From the NCBI RefSeq assembly GCF_015477805.1, contig NZ_JADLQL010000003.1:248001-312000 (forward strand): a stretch of 64,000 nt of DNA, read 5' to 3'. Below are positions 18,206-27,679 of the stretch, piece by piece. A program made the translations under genes and the position numbers. Source of the DNA: Nocardia flavorosea. Lineage in GTDB: Bacteria > Actinomycetota > Actinomycetes > Mycobacteriales > Mycobacteriaceae. The notes beneath the pieces are model-generated. The model saw only the letters and a list, made by a program, of their open reading frames with translations, made no database searches and was not told where the DNA came from. Numbering within the stretch: the first letter of the stretch is position 1; each line of letters begins with the position of its first letter.

Positions 18206-20463
18206 CTGCGAACCTCCGCGTGGGCGGCTCCGGGCACCTCGGCCTCACCCTTGGCGATCAGCTCGTCCCATTCCCGCTGCACTTCCTTCTCCGCTTTGGT
18301 CGGAAGGAAACCGCTGGGCGCGAAAATCTTCGACGGCTCCTCCGGTGATTCCGTGGTGGAGGTACCGCCGGACTTCCAGGCCCGGTAGCACACCCATGCA
18401 CCGGCCAGCGCCACGATCAGCACCAGCACCGCGAAGATGATCGACAGCGCGCCCTGGATGAACGTATTGCGGATCACCGCGTCCACGTCGCCGGGGGTTT
18501 TCGCGGTCAGGCAGAGTTCGCCGGCGTCGCGGGCGGCGCGGCAGATGCTGTTCTGCTTCCAGTAGCCCACCTTCGGGTCGGCGGAGAAGATCTTCTGCCA
18601 GGAGGCGGTCATGGTGACGATCAGGTCCCAGGCCAGTGCGATACCGGGGATCCAGGCCCACTTCGTCAGGCCCTTCTTCACCAGGATGGTCAGTACCACC
18701 ACCAGCGCGATCGCCGCCAGCAGTTGGTTGGCGATACCGAACAGCGGGAACAGCGCGTTGATACCGCCCAGCGGATCGGTGACGCCCATGAGCAGGATCG
18801 AACCCCAGGCGGCCACCACGATCGCCGAGCACAGCCAGGCCCCGACCCGCCAGGACGGGTCGGAGAACTTGCGGGCCGGGCCGCGCAGGTTACCGAGCGA
18901 ATCCGAGAGCATGAACCGCGCGACGCGGGTGCCAGCATCGATCGTGGTGAGGATGAACAGCGCCTCGAACATGATCGCGAAGTGGTACCAGAAGGATTTC
19001 ATCCCGGCACCGCCGAGGAATCCCGAGAACACCTCCGAGATACCGATCGCCAGCGTCGGCGCGCCACCGGTACGGGAGATCACCGATTCCTCGCCGACAT
19101 CCGCCGCGGCCTGGTCGAGTACGGCGCCGCTGGTCGGCGGGCCGGACAGACCCAGACCGTTCGTGTAGGCGGCGGCGGTTTCCGCGGTACCGCCGGTCGC
19201 GCCGGCCGGGGCGTTCATTGCGAAGTACAGATGCTGGTCGATGATCGAGGCCGTGATGATGGCCATCACCGCCACGAACGACTCCATCAGCATGCCGCCG
19301 TAGCCGATCATCTTGGCGTGCGATTCCTTCTCCAGCAGCTTCGGCGTCGTCCCCGACGACACCAGTGCGTGGAATCCGGACAGGGCACCGCAGGCGATGG
19401 TGATGAACAAGAACGGGAACAGGCTGCCCGCGAACGCCGGGCCGGTGCCCGAGGTGGCGAACTCCGAGATCGCGGGTGCTTTCAGCACGGGCAGGGTGAT
19501 CAGGATGCCGACGGCCAGCAGCCCGATGGTGCCGATCTTCATGAAGGTCGACAGATAGTCGCGCGGCGCCAGCAGCAGCCAGACCGGCAGCACCGAGGCC
19601 ACGAAACCGTAGGCGATGAGCATCCAGGAGATGGTGACCGGCGAGAAGGTGAACCAACCCGCCCAGGTCTCGTTCTCGTTGACCCAGCCGCCCGCGATGA
19701 TCGCCAGGATCAGCAGCACGAAACCGATGGCCGAGATCTCCCCGACCCGGCCCGGCCGCAGATAGCGCAGATAGACACCCATGAACAGGGCGATGGGGAT
19801 GGTCATCGCGATGGAGAAAACACCCCACGGGCTTTCCGCGAGCGCGTTCACCACGACCAGCGCGAGCACCGCGAGCAGAATCATCATGATCACCAGGACG
19901 CCGATGATCGCTGCCCAGCCGCCGATCGCGCCGAGTTCGTCGCGCGCCATCTGGCCGAGGCTGCGGCCGCGCCGTTTCATCGACACCCACAGCACCAGGT
20001 AGTCCTGGACGGCGCCGGCGAAGACGACACCGACAATGATCCAGATGGTCCCCGGCAGGTAACCCATCTGCGCCGCGAGCACCGGACCGACCAGCGGACC
20101 CGCGCCTGCGATGGCCGCGAAATGGTGCCCGAACAGCACCCGGCGGTCCATCGGCATGAAGTCTTTGCCGTTGTCCAGGATCTCGGCGGGCGTCGCGACG
20201 TCGTCGCGGGGTTTGACCACCTTGTATTCGATCAGCCGGGCGTAGAAGCGGTAGGCGATGATGTAGGTGCACACCGCGGCGATCACGATCCAGACGGCGT
20301 TGACCGACTCACCACGCGCGATCGCAAGGATCGTCCAGGCCACCGCCCCGAGCGCCGCGATGGCCGCGAAGATCGCCTTCTTCGCGGGGGTGATCGGGGA
20401 TCGGTCGACCACGCCGACCGGTGGCCGGTCGGGGTCGGTCTCGAGGTATTCGATTGTCCTCAT
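18202..20463 (-). CDS. cstA: Carbon starvation protein A, pyruvate/peptide transporter
   Basis: A polytopic inner-membrane transporter of 753 aa. CstA-family proteins take up pyruvate or small peptides under carbon limitation. The start is the ATG at 20463 (MRTIEYLETDPDRPP), preceded by AGGAG at 7-nt spacing. Family motifs include FGHHFAAIAGAGPLVGPVLAAQMGYLPG and FAGAVQDYLVLW, with many membrane helices. A large extracytoplasmic loop lies around YFAMNAPAGATGGTAETAAA, and a DUF4161-like C-terminal part ends at LPTKAEKEVQREWDELIAKGE. It is followed by ybdD in an overlapping pair. Confidence 0.95.
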   Translation of the reverse strand: MRTIEYLETDPDRPPVGVVDRSPITPAKKAIFAAIAALGAVAWTILAIARGESVNAVWIVIAAVCTYIIAYRFYARLIEYKVVKPRDDVATPAEILDNGKDFMPMDRRVLFGHHFAAIAGAGPLVGPVLAAQMGYLPGTIWIIVGVVFAGAVQDYLVLWVSMKRRGRSLGQMARDELGAIGGWAAIIGVLVIMMILLAVLALVVVNALAESPWGVFSIAMTIPIALFMGVYLRYLRPGRVGEISAIGFVLLILAIIAGGWVNENETWAGWFTFSPVTISWMLIAYGFVASVLPVWLLLAPRDYLSTFMKIGTIGLLAVGILITLPVLKAPAISEFATSGTGPAFAGSLFPFLFITIACGALSGFHALVSSGTTPKLLEKESHAKMIGYGGMLMESFVAVMAIITASIIDQHLYFAMNAPAGATGGTAETAAAYTNGLGLSGPPTSGAVLDQAAADVGEESVISRTGGAPTLAIGISEVFSGFLGGAGMKSFWYHFAIMFEALFILTTIDAGTRVARFMLSDSLGNLRGPARKFSDPSWRVGAWLCSAIVVAAWGSILLMGVTDPLGGINALFPLFGIANQLLAAIALVVVLTILVKKGLTKWAWIPGIALAWDLIVTMTASWQKIFSADPKVGYWKQNSICRAARDAGELCLTAKTPGDVDAVIRNTFIQGALSIIFAVLVLIVALAGAWVCYRAWKSGGTSTTESPEEPSKIFAPSGFLPTKAEKEVQREWDELIAKGEAEVPGAAHAEVRS

Positions 20464-20653
20464 CGGGCAACTCCTGTACAGCGAGCGGACATGCCTGTCA
20501 CATGAAGTTAACCGATGGGTACCGAGTGGTCGGACGATTGCGCCGAACGGTCGCTGTGGCGCGCTGAGCGGACGACAGCAGGGTTGCGCGCCCGCACCGA
20601 ACAGAGCAATTTCGGTCAACCGTGGCGGAGCCGGCCGCGCATACGGTGGGAGA

Positions 20654-21175
20654 ATGCGCGAAACGCCGGAAGAACTCACCGCATTGCAGGCCCTGCTCGA
20701 TGCATCCCTCGCGGGCTCCACCACTCATCTGCGCTCGATCATCGACGCCGACCGCACCCTGACCGCGGAACAGCTCACCACGGTCCTCACGGGTATGCGC
20801 ACACTGGCCCTGTCCACCGTCACTGCCAAGGGGGAGCCGCGGATCAGCGGCGTCGACGGGCACTTCCTGCACGGCCGGTGGTACTTCGGCACCGCGCGTA
20901 ACGCGGCCAAGGCCCGCCACCTCGCCGCAAGGCCCGCAGCCAGCGTCGCGCATATGGATGGTGAGGATCTGGGTGTGTTCACCCACGGCACCGCGGAGGT
21001 CCTGAATCCGGCCCGTGGTGAACCGGACGCCGAGTGGCCCGAACTGCTTGCGTACTGCAAAGATCTCTACGGCGACGACGGCTTCGACTGGGACACCGAG
21101 GTCGTCTTCTACCGCCTGCGCCCGCACTGGATGACCGTTTACGCCCCCGACTTCGCGAAGCTCAGCGCATCCTGA
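20654..21175 (+). CDS. Pyridoxamine 5'-phosphate oxidase-family protein
   Basis: A 173-aa split-barrel flavin/F420-binding-type protein. The core begins at about residue 55 with LALSTVTAKGEPRISGVDGHFLHGRWYFGTARNAAKARHLAARP, the usual beta-barrel pattern of PPOX/FDOR enzymes, ending VFYRLRPHWMTVYAPDFAKL. The ATG at 20654 is chosen by start position and size. It is divergent from cstA. Substrate and cofactor (FMN or F420) cannot be told from the sequence. Confidence 0.8.
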   Translation: MRETPEELTALQALLDASLAGSTTHLRSIIDADRTLTAEQLTTVLTGMRTLALSTVTAKGEPRISGVDGHFLHGRWYFGTARNAAKARHLAARPAASVAHMDGEDLGVFTHGTAEVLNPARGEPDAEWPELLAYCKDLYGDDGFDWDTEVVFYRLRPHWMTVYAPDFAKLSAS

Positions 21176-21186
21176 CCGAAACCGCG

Positions 21187-21208
21187 ATGATACCTAGGTT
21201 GGTATCAT
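21187..21208 (+). promoter_or_regulatory. vapBC operator overlapping the -10 box
   Basis: Perfect 8-bp arms ATGATACC and GGTATCAT flank a 6-bp centre. The right arm contains TATCAT (21203-21208), a good -10 hexamer placed so transcription would begin at about 21215, the vapB ATG. No Shine-Dalgarno lies in the 6 nt between, so the message is probably leaderless. VapB-VapC binding here would cover the promoter, giving the usual autorepression. Confidence 0.65.
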
Positions 21209-21214
21209 CGAAGT

Positions 21215-21439
21215 ATGGCCTGGACGATGCGACTACCGGAGGACGAAGAGCGTGCGCTCAATGCGCAGGCCGAGGCCGAAGGTCGTGCCAAACACGAGAT
21301 CACCCGCGATGCGGTGCGTGCCTATTTGTTGCGTCACCGCCGGTGGGACACGGCTCTGCTGACCGATGACGAAACCTTCGATCTGGGCGGTCCGATCAGC
21401 AAAGCGGATATCCATGACGCCATGAACAAGCCGGCGTGA
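21215..21439 (+). CDS. vapB: VapB-type ribbon-helix-helix antitoxin
   Basis: A 74-aa antitoxin. The N-terminus MAWTMRLPEDEERALNAQAE and the following EITRDAVRAYLLRHR form a CopG-like ribbon-helix-helix for DNA binding and dimerisation. The acidic C-terminal tail (DDETFDLGGPISKADIHD) would wrap the toxin. It overlaps vapC by 4 bp (GTGA). Just upstream is a palindromic operator. A decayed copy of residues 19-46 lies 1,953 bp downstream. Confidence 0.88.
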   Translation: MAWTMRLPEDEERALNAQAEAEGRAKHEITRDAVRAYLLRHRRWDTALLTDDETFDLGGPISKADIHDAMNKPA

Positions 21440-21882
21440 TCGCCGTCGCCGACACCTCCGGTCTGCTGGCTCTGTTCAACCGCTCCGATCCCGACCATTT
21501 CGCCGCGCGCCGAGCCGCCGATGCAGCGAGTGCGATAGTGGTCAGTCCGCTCGCGCTGACCGAGGTACACCATGTGGCGAGTATCCGAGCCGATCGCCGA
21601 GCCGCGGACAGCATCCTGCGATCGATAGCCGAGCGTGTGGCGTCGAGCCGGATCGTCCTGCCCGAGGTCGATGCGCGGACCATTCGCGCAGCAGTCGAGG
21701 TCCGGGCCCGCTACGCCGCGATGAACCTCGATCTGGTCGACGCCATATGTGTCTGCTTGGCGGATACATTCGATACCGATGCGGTACTCACCCTCGACCG
21801 GCGTGACTTTCGCGCACTGCGCCCACTTGCCGGATACGGAGCTTTCCGGCTCCTGCCCGACGACTTCGATCAGGCGCGCTGA
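21436..21882 (+). CDS. vapC: VapC PIN-domain ribonuclease toxin
   Basis: A 148-aa PIN-domain RNase, toxin of the VapBC pair; family members cut tRNA or rRNA when the antitoxin is lost. The acidic metal-binding set is complete: Asp6 (VADTSG), Glu43 (LTEVHH), Asp102 (LVDAICVCLA) and Asp121 (LTLDRRDF). The GTG start overlaps the vapB stop. Its last 13 bp overlap the end of the convergent gene at 21870. Confidence 0.9.
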   Translation: MIAVADTSGLLALFNRSDPDHFAARRAADAASAIVVSPLALTEVHHVASIRADRRAADSILRSIAERVASSRIVLPEVDARTIRAAVEVRARYAAMNLDLVDAICVCLADTFDTDAVLTLDRRDFRALRPLAGYGAFRLLPDDFDQAR

Positions 21883-23138
21883 CCATCGGTCACAGCATCG
21901 TTGTTTTCGTCCGGCAGGGGGCTGGTGGCCCGGAGTGTGTCCGGCCGCATTCGCCGGATCAGAATGCCGGCCATCGGTAACCACAGCAGCGCCAGAACGA
22001 CCAGCCCGAGTGCATGCCAAGGCAGCCGCCACCACCACGGGGTAATCGGTGGGAAGGACTGTGCGCCGGCGACCGGTGCGGCGAAGGACCAGGCCAGGAA
22101 CGCGTCGCCGATGGGGAGGACCCCGAAGGCATAGCGTTTGGACCCGCCGAGAGTGACCGGTACACCGAGTCCTTCACCGAGAGCAGTCAGTGACCCCGCC
22201 AGAGAATGATCGCCGTGCAGCCGCGCCGCGCCGAGGGCGACGACCGTGGCCGAGGCGCTGACACCGAGAATCAATGGCCCGGAGTCCACGTCCCCCTGAC
22301 CGTCGCGCCCGCGCGGATACTCGCGCACCCCCGTCAGGCCGAACGGTGTGTCGACGAACACCCGGCGGAATATGCCGTACTGCTCGTCGGCCCATGCGCT
22401 GTCGATTTCCAGCAGGAATCGCTGGATCAGCGCCTGAGACGAACCGCGCGCGCCTTCGATCACGGGCTCTGCCGAGTGCGGAAGCAACCCAGTGGCCGGG
22501 TCCAGCCGATCGCGGGCCGAGCGCAGCCACTTCGATATCACCCCGTCGAAACGCGGCTCGACCACCCGGTCGTGTAATCGCAGCGCCGCGACGGCGATCA
22601 CGCTGTCGACCGGCCAGACCTGCCCCGGATACGCTTCGAGGAACGGTCCCTTCTCCTCGAATGCCGCCGCGAGCGCCGCGCAATCGGCGGTGAACCGCGC
22701 TGTCTCCGGCGCACTCGGACCGGCGAGTTCGATTACCGCCCCGCGTAACCGGCTGGACCAACCGACATAGAAGACACCGTATTCGGGGCGCAGGTTCGCA
22801 TCGAATGCCGCTCGCCCGGATGCGGTGCCGAGTCGGTCCAGCACCCAGCGAGCCTCCCGCACCGCCTCATCCCGGTACGACGGGTCAGCGCGCGCGATAT
22901 CGGTCCATGTCAATCCGTAGAGGACATAGGAGAAGAAATAGCCCTCGGGAAACATGCCCTGCATCTCATCGCCGAGGCCGGTTTCCAGTTCGGACCGGAG
23001 AAAGTGCAGTTGGGCCGCGATATCGATGCGCGGCTGATCGGCCCGGTACAGCCGTAGCTGTGTAACGAGGAGCAACAGCGTGAGCAGGGCCGCGCCGGCG
23101 ATGTACAGTGCCCGGACGAGGATCCGGTAGGAACTCAT
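21870..23138 (-). CDS. Membrane-anchored protein of unknown function, possible alpha/alpha-toroid
   Basis: A 422-aa protein I cannot assign. An N-terminal membrane segment (about residues 8-27) and one near the C-terminus (about 370-395, WRLPWHALGLVVLALLWLPM) bracket a ~340-residue domain rich in paired helices. That domain has motifs such as PEGYFFSYVLYGLTW, RPEYGVFYVGWSSRLRG, YPGQVWPVDSVIAVAAL and GDVDSGPLILGVSASAT. The spacing of Trp, Asp and Tyr in helix pairs resembles (alpha/alpha)6-barrel enzymes, including linalool dehydratase/isomerase-type proteins, but this is only a visual resemblance. The domain should face outside the cytoplasm. It stands alone, convergent with vapC. Confidence 0.6.
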   Translation of the reverse strand: MSSYRILVRALYIAGAALLTLLLLVTQLRLYRADQPRIDIAAQLHFLRSELETGLGDEMQGMFPEGYFFSYVLYGLTWTDIARADPSYRDEAVREARWVLDRLGTASGRAAFDANLRPEYGVFYVGWSSRLRGAVIELAGPSAPETARFTADCAALAAAFEEKGPFLEAYPGQVWPVDSVIAVAALRLHDRVVEPRFDGVISKWLRSARDRLDPATGLLPHSAEPVIEGARGSSQALIQRFLLEIDSAWADEQYGIFRRVFVDTPFGLTGVREYPRGRDGQGDVDSGPLILGVSASATVVALGAARLHGDHSLAGSLTALGEGLGVPVTLGGSKRYAFGVLPIGDAFLAWSFAAPVAGAQSFPPITPWWWRLPWHALGLVVLALLWLPMAGILIRRMRPDTLRATSPLPDENNDAVTDGQRA

Positions 23139-23221
23139 CCACCGACCCTAGACAGCCGCCGTCGCCGCTACCGTCGGCGAAGTCGCCGGATTCCGGCACC
23201 GCAGGCCCCGGCGATCCGGTA

Positions 23222-23306
23222 GCCGAGGCCGAAGGCCGTGCCGAACACGGGATCGCCCGCGATTCGATGCGTGCGTATATGTTGCGTCACCGCCGGTGGG
23301 ACACGG
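23222..23306 (+). pseudogene. Fragment of a second vapB antitoxin gene
   Basis: These 85 bp align without gaps to vapB positions 21269-21353, with 77 identical bases by my count. They translate to AEAEGRAEHGIARDSMRAYM and on through LRHRRWDT, the second half of the ribbon-helix-helix region. The start, the N-terminal strand and the acidic tail are missing, and no toxin gene follows. A 14-bp palindrome begins 2 bp after the homology stops. Confidence 0.8.
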
Positions 23307-23307
23307 T

Positions 23308-23321
23308 TCCGGTATACCGGA
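23308..23321. repeat. Perfect 14-bp palindrome TCCGGTATACCGGA
   Basis: A self-complementary sequence next to the vapB fragment and just beyond the stop of the TPR-like gene at 23332. It could be a protein-binding site or a recombination scar. It has no loop, so it is a poor terminator. Confidence 0.5.
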
Positions 23322-23331
23322 GCCGATCCGT

Positions 23332-23841
23332 TCAGGACTGTGGTCCCGGAGCGCTCGGGCGGCGGTCGGTGGATCGCTGGGCGATCGCCGTCGAGACTTC
23401 GTCCAGTGCCGTGCGGATCATCGCACCGTAGGCGTCGTCCGGGAGAGCGCTCAGATGTTTCCGGGCAGAGGCGAGCTGTTCGGCGGCCGCGCCCCACGAT
23501 CCCAGCCGCCGGTAGTTGTCGGCGAGGTTGAGGTGCAGGGACGGATAGAATCCGGCCACCTGCAGGCTTGCGTGGTACTGCTGGGCGCGATCGTCGCCGA
23601 GGGTGTCGGCGGCGTCGAGGGCCCGGATATCCCAGGCCAGGGCGCGGGCGGGATCGTCGTAGAGGTCGGCCAGATAGTGGGCGAGGCTGCAGCGGTGCAG
23701 AGCGTCGCCGGCGGTGCCGATCTCGGACCAGAGTTCGAGCAGCCGGGTGCGAGCGGTTTCGATATCGCCGGCCCGGCCGAGCATGACGGCTTCGGTGATG
23801 GCGTTCATGGTGGTGTCGGGGGACAGCTGATCAGTGGTCAT
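23332..23841 (-). CDS. TPR-like helical protein
   Basis: A 169-aa protein of paired helices resembling tetratricopeptide repeats (AGDIETARTRLLELWSEIG, then HRCSLAHYLADLYDDPARAL, then SLHLNLADNYRRLGSWGAAA). Its ATG at 23841 overlaps the stop of the MerR gene (ATGA), so it is translated with that regulator. TPR-like proteins mediate protein contacts, and binding the MerR-fusion partner is a reasonable guess. No enzymatic motif is seen. Confidence 0.75.
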   Translation of the reverse strand: MTTDQLSPDTTMNAITEAVMLGRAGDIETARTRLLELWSEIGTAGDALHRCSLAHYLADLYDDPARALAWDIRALDAADTLGDDRAQQYHASLQVAGFYPSLHLNLADNYRRLGSWGAAAEQLASARKHLSALPDDAYGAMIRTALDEVSTAIAQRSTDRRPSAPGPQS

Positions 23842-24923
23842 CGGGGGATCCGTTTCTCGGTGTCGACAACTGTGGAGTCGGCCGGCATGGCCAGGGTGGT
23901 GAGGTCGCCGTTGTCCGCGGACCGGACGACCATCGGGTCGTGCGGGCCGCCGATATCGAGCCGTACATCGGGTCCGATGGCGGTCGCGACGGCCGGGTGC
24001 AGGATGGTGAAATCGAAGACGAGCTCGGCGGACGCGCCGGTGACCAGCGCGGACAGTTCCTCTGGCGCTGCTGCGGTCCCGGATATTTCCAGTGCGCCCG
24101 GCGAAACCGTGAGCCGTAGACAGCGCGCCCGCTGCCGTTCCAGCGCGTGCAGCAATCCGTGTTTCGACACCACCACATGGGTTCGTGTCGCGGGGAGCGA
24201 GGCCAGCAGCGCGCGGTGGTCGGGGAAGGGTTCGGTCAGCGTCCGGCAAGTGCGGACGACTTCCCCGGCCGAACGGAACCGGACGCTGTGCTCGCCGGCC
24301 TCCAGTTCCACCAGGTGGGCGCGGCGGATCTGCTGCAACACCGCGCTCAGATCGGCACCGTCCACGGTTGCCGCCCATTCGGCCGAGCCGGCCTGTTCGG
24401 GGACGACCGTGCGGGTGGACAACCGGTACCGATCGGTGGCGGTGAGCGTCAGCGATTCGGCGGTCGCTTCGAGCCGGACGCCGGCCAATACGGGCAGGTC
24501 CGGGTCGGTGCCGGTGGCGGCGAGGATCTGCTCGACCGCCGCCGCGAGCACCGGTCCACGCACCGCGGCCACCGGCCATCCGGACGGTTCGCCCAGCGCG
24601 GCTTTCACGATCTCGGCGGTCCGGCGCGCCTGCTGGGTGCGTTCGGCCAGTCGCGTCATGTGGTCGTCGATCAGCCGGGCCGCATCGTGGGCGTCGGCGG
24701 TGAGCACCCGGGCGATACCGTCCAGCGACATATCGATATCCCGCAGCCTGCGGATGGTCACCGCCCGGGCCACCTGCTCGGGGGCGTAGTAGCGGTAGCC
24801 GGTGCTCTCGTCGACCCCGGCCGGCGCGAGCAGGCCGGAGTCGTCGTAGAAGCGCAGCGCGCTGGCGGTGATACCGCAGGAGCGGGCGAACGCACCGATG
24901 GTGATCAGGTCGGATTCGGGCAC
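23838..24923 (-). CDS. MerR-type regulator fused to a DNA sliding-clamp-like region
   Basis: A 361-aa protein. Residues 1-70 are a MerR winged HTH (LITIGAFARSCGITASALRFYDDSGLLAP, then GYRYYAPEQV) and a linking helix follows to about 110. From about 118 the sequence resembles DNA polymerase III beta subunit: PVLAGVRLEATAESLTLTATDRYRLSTR matches the DnaN pattern in which a target-binding strand ends in TDR-x-R. A second clamp-like block lies around 250-350. There is no third domain, so a full ring is unlikely. Similar MerR-clamp proteins are annotated in actinobacteria without clear function. The clamp part may serve as a dimerisation or ligand domain. Confidence 0.8.
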   Translation of the reverse strand: MPESDLITIGAFARSCGITASALRFYDDSGLLAPAGVDESTGYRYYAPEQVARAVTIRRLRDIDMSLDGIARVLTADAHDAARLIDDHMTRLAERTQQARRTAEIVKAALGEPSGWPVAAVRGPVLAAAVEQILAATGTDPDLPVLAGVRLEATAESLTLTATDRYRLSTRTVVPEQAGSAEWAATVDGADLSAVLQQIRRAHLVELEAGEHSVRFRSAGEVVRTCRTLTEPFPDHRALLASLPATRTHVVVSKHGLLHALERQRARCLRLTVSPGALEISGTAAAPEELSALVTGASAELVFDFTILHPAVATAIGPDVRLDIGGPHDPMVVRSADNGDLTTLAMPADSTVVDTEKRIPR

Positions 24924-25050
24924 GCGCCCATCATCGGGCTTCGAGCAGGTTGAAGGTCAAGACGCGGGTGCGATCACCTCGATGCGTCCAGTTGCCGCAT
25001 CAGGGACAGGCCCGCGCCGGGTGGCCGGTATACGGCGAGGACCGGCCCTG

Positions 25051-25479
25051 TCACTGGCCGCGGTAGGTTCCGAAGCTCCAGTAGTTGCCCTCCGGGTCGG
25101 CGACGGTGAATCCGCGCGACCCGTAATCTTCGTCCTTCATTCCTCTGATCGTCTCCGCACCCGCGGCGGTGGCGCGTTCGTAGAGGCCGTCCGGGTCGCT
25201 GCACACGACGTACACGGATTCGGTGCCCGGCGTGCGCCGCTCCGGCAGGCCGCCGTCTTTGTCCGCGGTGCCGAACATGATTCCGCCGCCCTCGGGCCAG
25301 CGCAGTTCGGCGTGTTCGATGACCGACGGATCGTCGTCGCGCGGATACATCGCGGTCAGTTCGAATCCGAAGGCCCGGACCAGGAAGTCCGCGGTGCCGC
25401 GGGCATCCCGGAAGGCCAGGCACGGCCAGACGGCCGGTGCGGGTGTGGTTGTCGTGGTGGTTTTCTCCGGTGCTGTCAT
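25051..25479 (-). CDS. VOC-family (glyoxalase-like) protein
   Basis: A 142-aa vicinal-oxygen-chelate fold protein. The two beta-alpha-beta-beta-beta halves are visible: AVWPCLAFRDARGTADFLVRAFGFELTA, then YVVCSDPDGLYERATAAGAE ending SRGFTVADPEGNYWSFGTY. This type covers bleomycin resistance and glyoxalase-like proteins whose substrate is usually unknown. It lies 4 bp after the AraC regulator gene on the same strand and is probably its cotranscribed partner. Confidence 0.85.
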   Translation of the reverse strand: MTAPEKTTTTTTPAPAVWPCLAFRDARGTADFLVRAFGFELTAMYPRDDDPSVIEHAELRWPEGGGIMFGTADKDGGLPERRTPGTESVYVVCSDPDGLYERATAAGAETIRGMKDEDYGSRGFTVADPEGNYWSFGTYRGQ

Positions 25480-25483
25480 GGTT

Positions 25484-26326
25484 TCAGCCTGGCTCGCCGG
25501 CGAGCTCCGGGTCTTGGACGGATGGAATCTCCTCGGCCAGCCACTGGGTCGGGCTGCAACCGGCCAGTCTCGCGAACTCGCGATTGAGGTGCGGCTGGTC
25601 GTAGTACCCGCAGGCGGCGGCCACCTGTGCGATCGAAACGAACGACGGCGTGTTCAGCAGCATCTGCTTGGCCCGCTCGAACCGGGCGATCCGTGCCGCC
25701 ACCTTCGGGCTCAATCCGAACTCGCTGCTGAATCGTTTGGTGAGGTACTGCCTGCTCCACCCGATGCGTTCGGCGAGCGGTTCGACACCCATCGTCCCAT
25801 GCGACCGCGCCACCGCCCGCCACGCCCAGGACAGCTCCAGGCCGACGGTCCGTCCCGGGACCAGCAGCCGGGTGAGCACCCGATCGCAGGCCGCGAACCG
25901 CTGTGGCCAGCCGGAATGCTGCTGGAGTTCCTCCCACAGTTGCCGCCCGGGCGCGCCGATCAGGTCGCCGAATTCGATCGAAGTACTCCACAGTTCCGCC
26001 GCGGGCAGCCCGAACAGCGCCCGGCAGCCCATCGGGGTGAGCTTTACGGCGACACCCTCCTGGGTGCCGTCGTGCGCGATCACCGCCGGGGTGTCCTGGA
26101 GGCCGCCGAGTATGCAGCGGTAGTTGTCCGGGGATTGGCGGGCGTCGGTCTGGCTGACCACGTCGATGACCGGCCCGATGGCCACGATGAAGGTCATATG
26201 CCGGGACGGCAGCCCGCGATGCAGGCCCGCTTCGAACCCGGTCATCCGGTAGCCGATATATCCGTCGATGAAAGCGGCCAATGCCGGGGCCGGGTGGGCC
26301 GTCACCACCTCGGAGGTCGGCTCCAT
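25484..26326 (-). CDS. AraC-family transcriptional regulator
   Basis: A 280-aa regulator from the ATG at 26326 (MEPTSEVVTAHPAPALAAFI). The N-terminal half is a small-molecule-sensing type with GYRMTGFEAGLHRGLPSRHMTFIV, as in the DUF6597-like group. The C-terminal AraC double HTH reads WSRQYLTKRFSSEFGLSPKVAARIARFERAKQML and ends CGYYDQPHLNREFARLAGCSPTQWLAEE. It is upstream of and nearly abuts the VOC gene, and divergent from ychF. Effector unknown. Confidence 0.88.
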   Translation of the reverse strand: MEPTSEVVTAHPAPALAAFIDGYIGYRMTGFEAGLHRGLPSRHMTFIVAIGPVIDVVSQTDARQSPDNYRCILGGLQDTPAVIAHDGTQEGVAVKLTPMGCRALFGLPAAELWSTSIEFGDLIGAPGRQLWEELQQHSGWPQRFAACDRVLTRLLVPGRTVGLELSWAWRAVARSHGTMGVEPLAERIGWSRQYLTKRFSSEFGLSPKVAARIARFERAKQMLLNTPSFVSIAQVAAACGYYDQPHLNREFARLAGCSPTQWLAEEIPSVQDPELAGEPG

Positions 26327-26517
26327 AAGTGTCACGCTACGCGGGTTGTGCGCGTAGCGCCGCCGGTTCCTACTATCGCGCCGAGACCGGCGGGGGTGTG
26401 GACGACGAAGAGGTGACGGCTCAGCCGCGCCTTCTCCGCGAGCCTGCGCGCCGGCGCCTGCGCCCACGGACGGCCGACCGCCGCCCCGGCCGCCCGCCCG
26501 CGTAGACTCCAGTCCTC

Positions 26518-27597
<1,080 letters not shown>

Positions 27598-27615
27598 CCC
27601 CGGCCGAGGAAGTCA

Positions 27616-27667
27616 GACAGCCCCAGGCGCGTGAATCGCTGCAGAGGCGGGCACTGGGGCTCCTGTC
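27616..27667. terminator. Imperfect inverted repeat between convergent ychF and DUF1059 genes
   Basis: AGCCCCAG (27619-27626) and CTGGGGCT (27654-27661) form an 8-bp stem, with GACAG/CTGTC able to extend an alternative outer stem. The 27-nt loop is long and there is no T-run, so terminator function is tentative. Confidence 0.35.
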
Positions 27668-27679
27668 CGCTCGATGACT

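Noticed and set aside
18724..20505. 593-codon plus-strand frame antisense to cstA
   Set aside because: Extremely rich in Arg/His/Gln/Asp with no domain; the minus strand is a clear CstA.
23842..24579. Upstream extension of the TPR-like gene
   Set aside because: It is an off-frame reading of the MerR-clamp gene; the ATG at 23841 overlaps that gene's stop.
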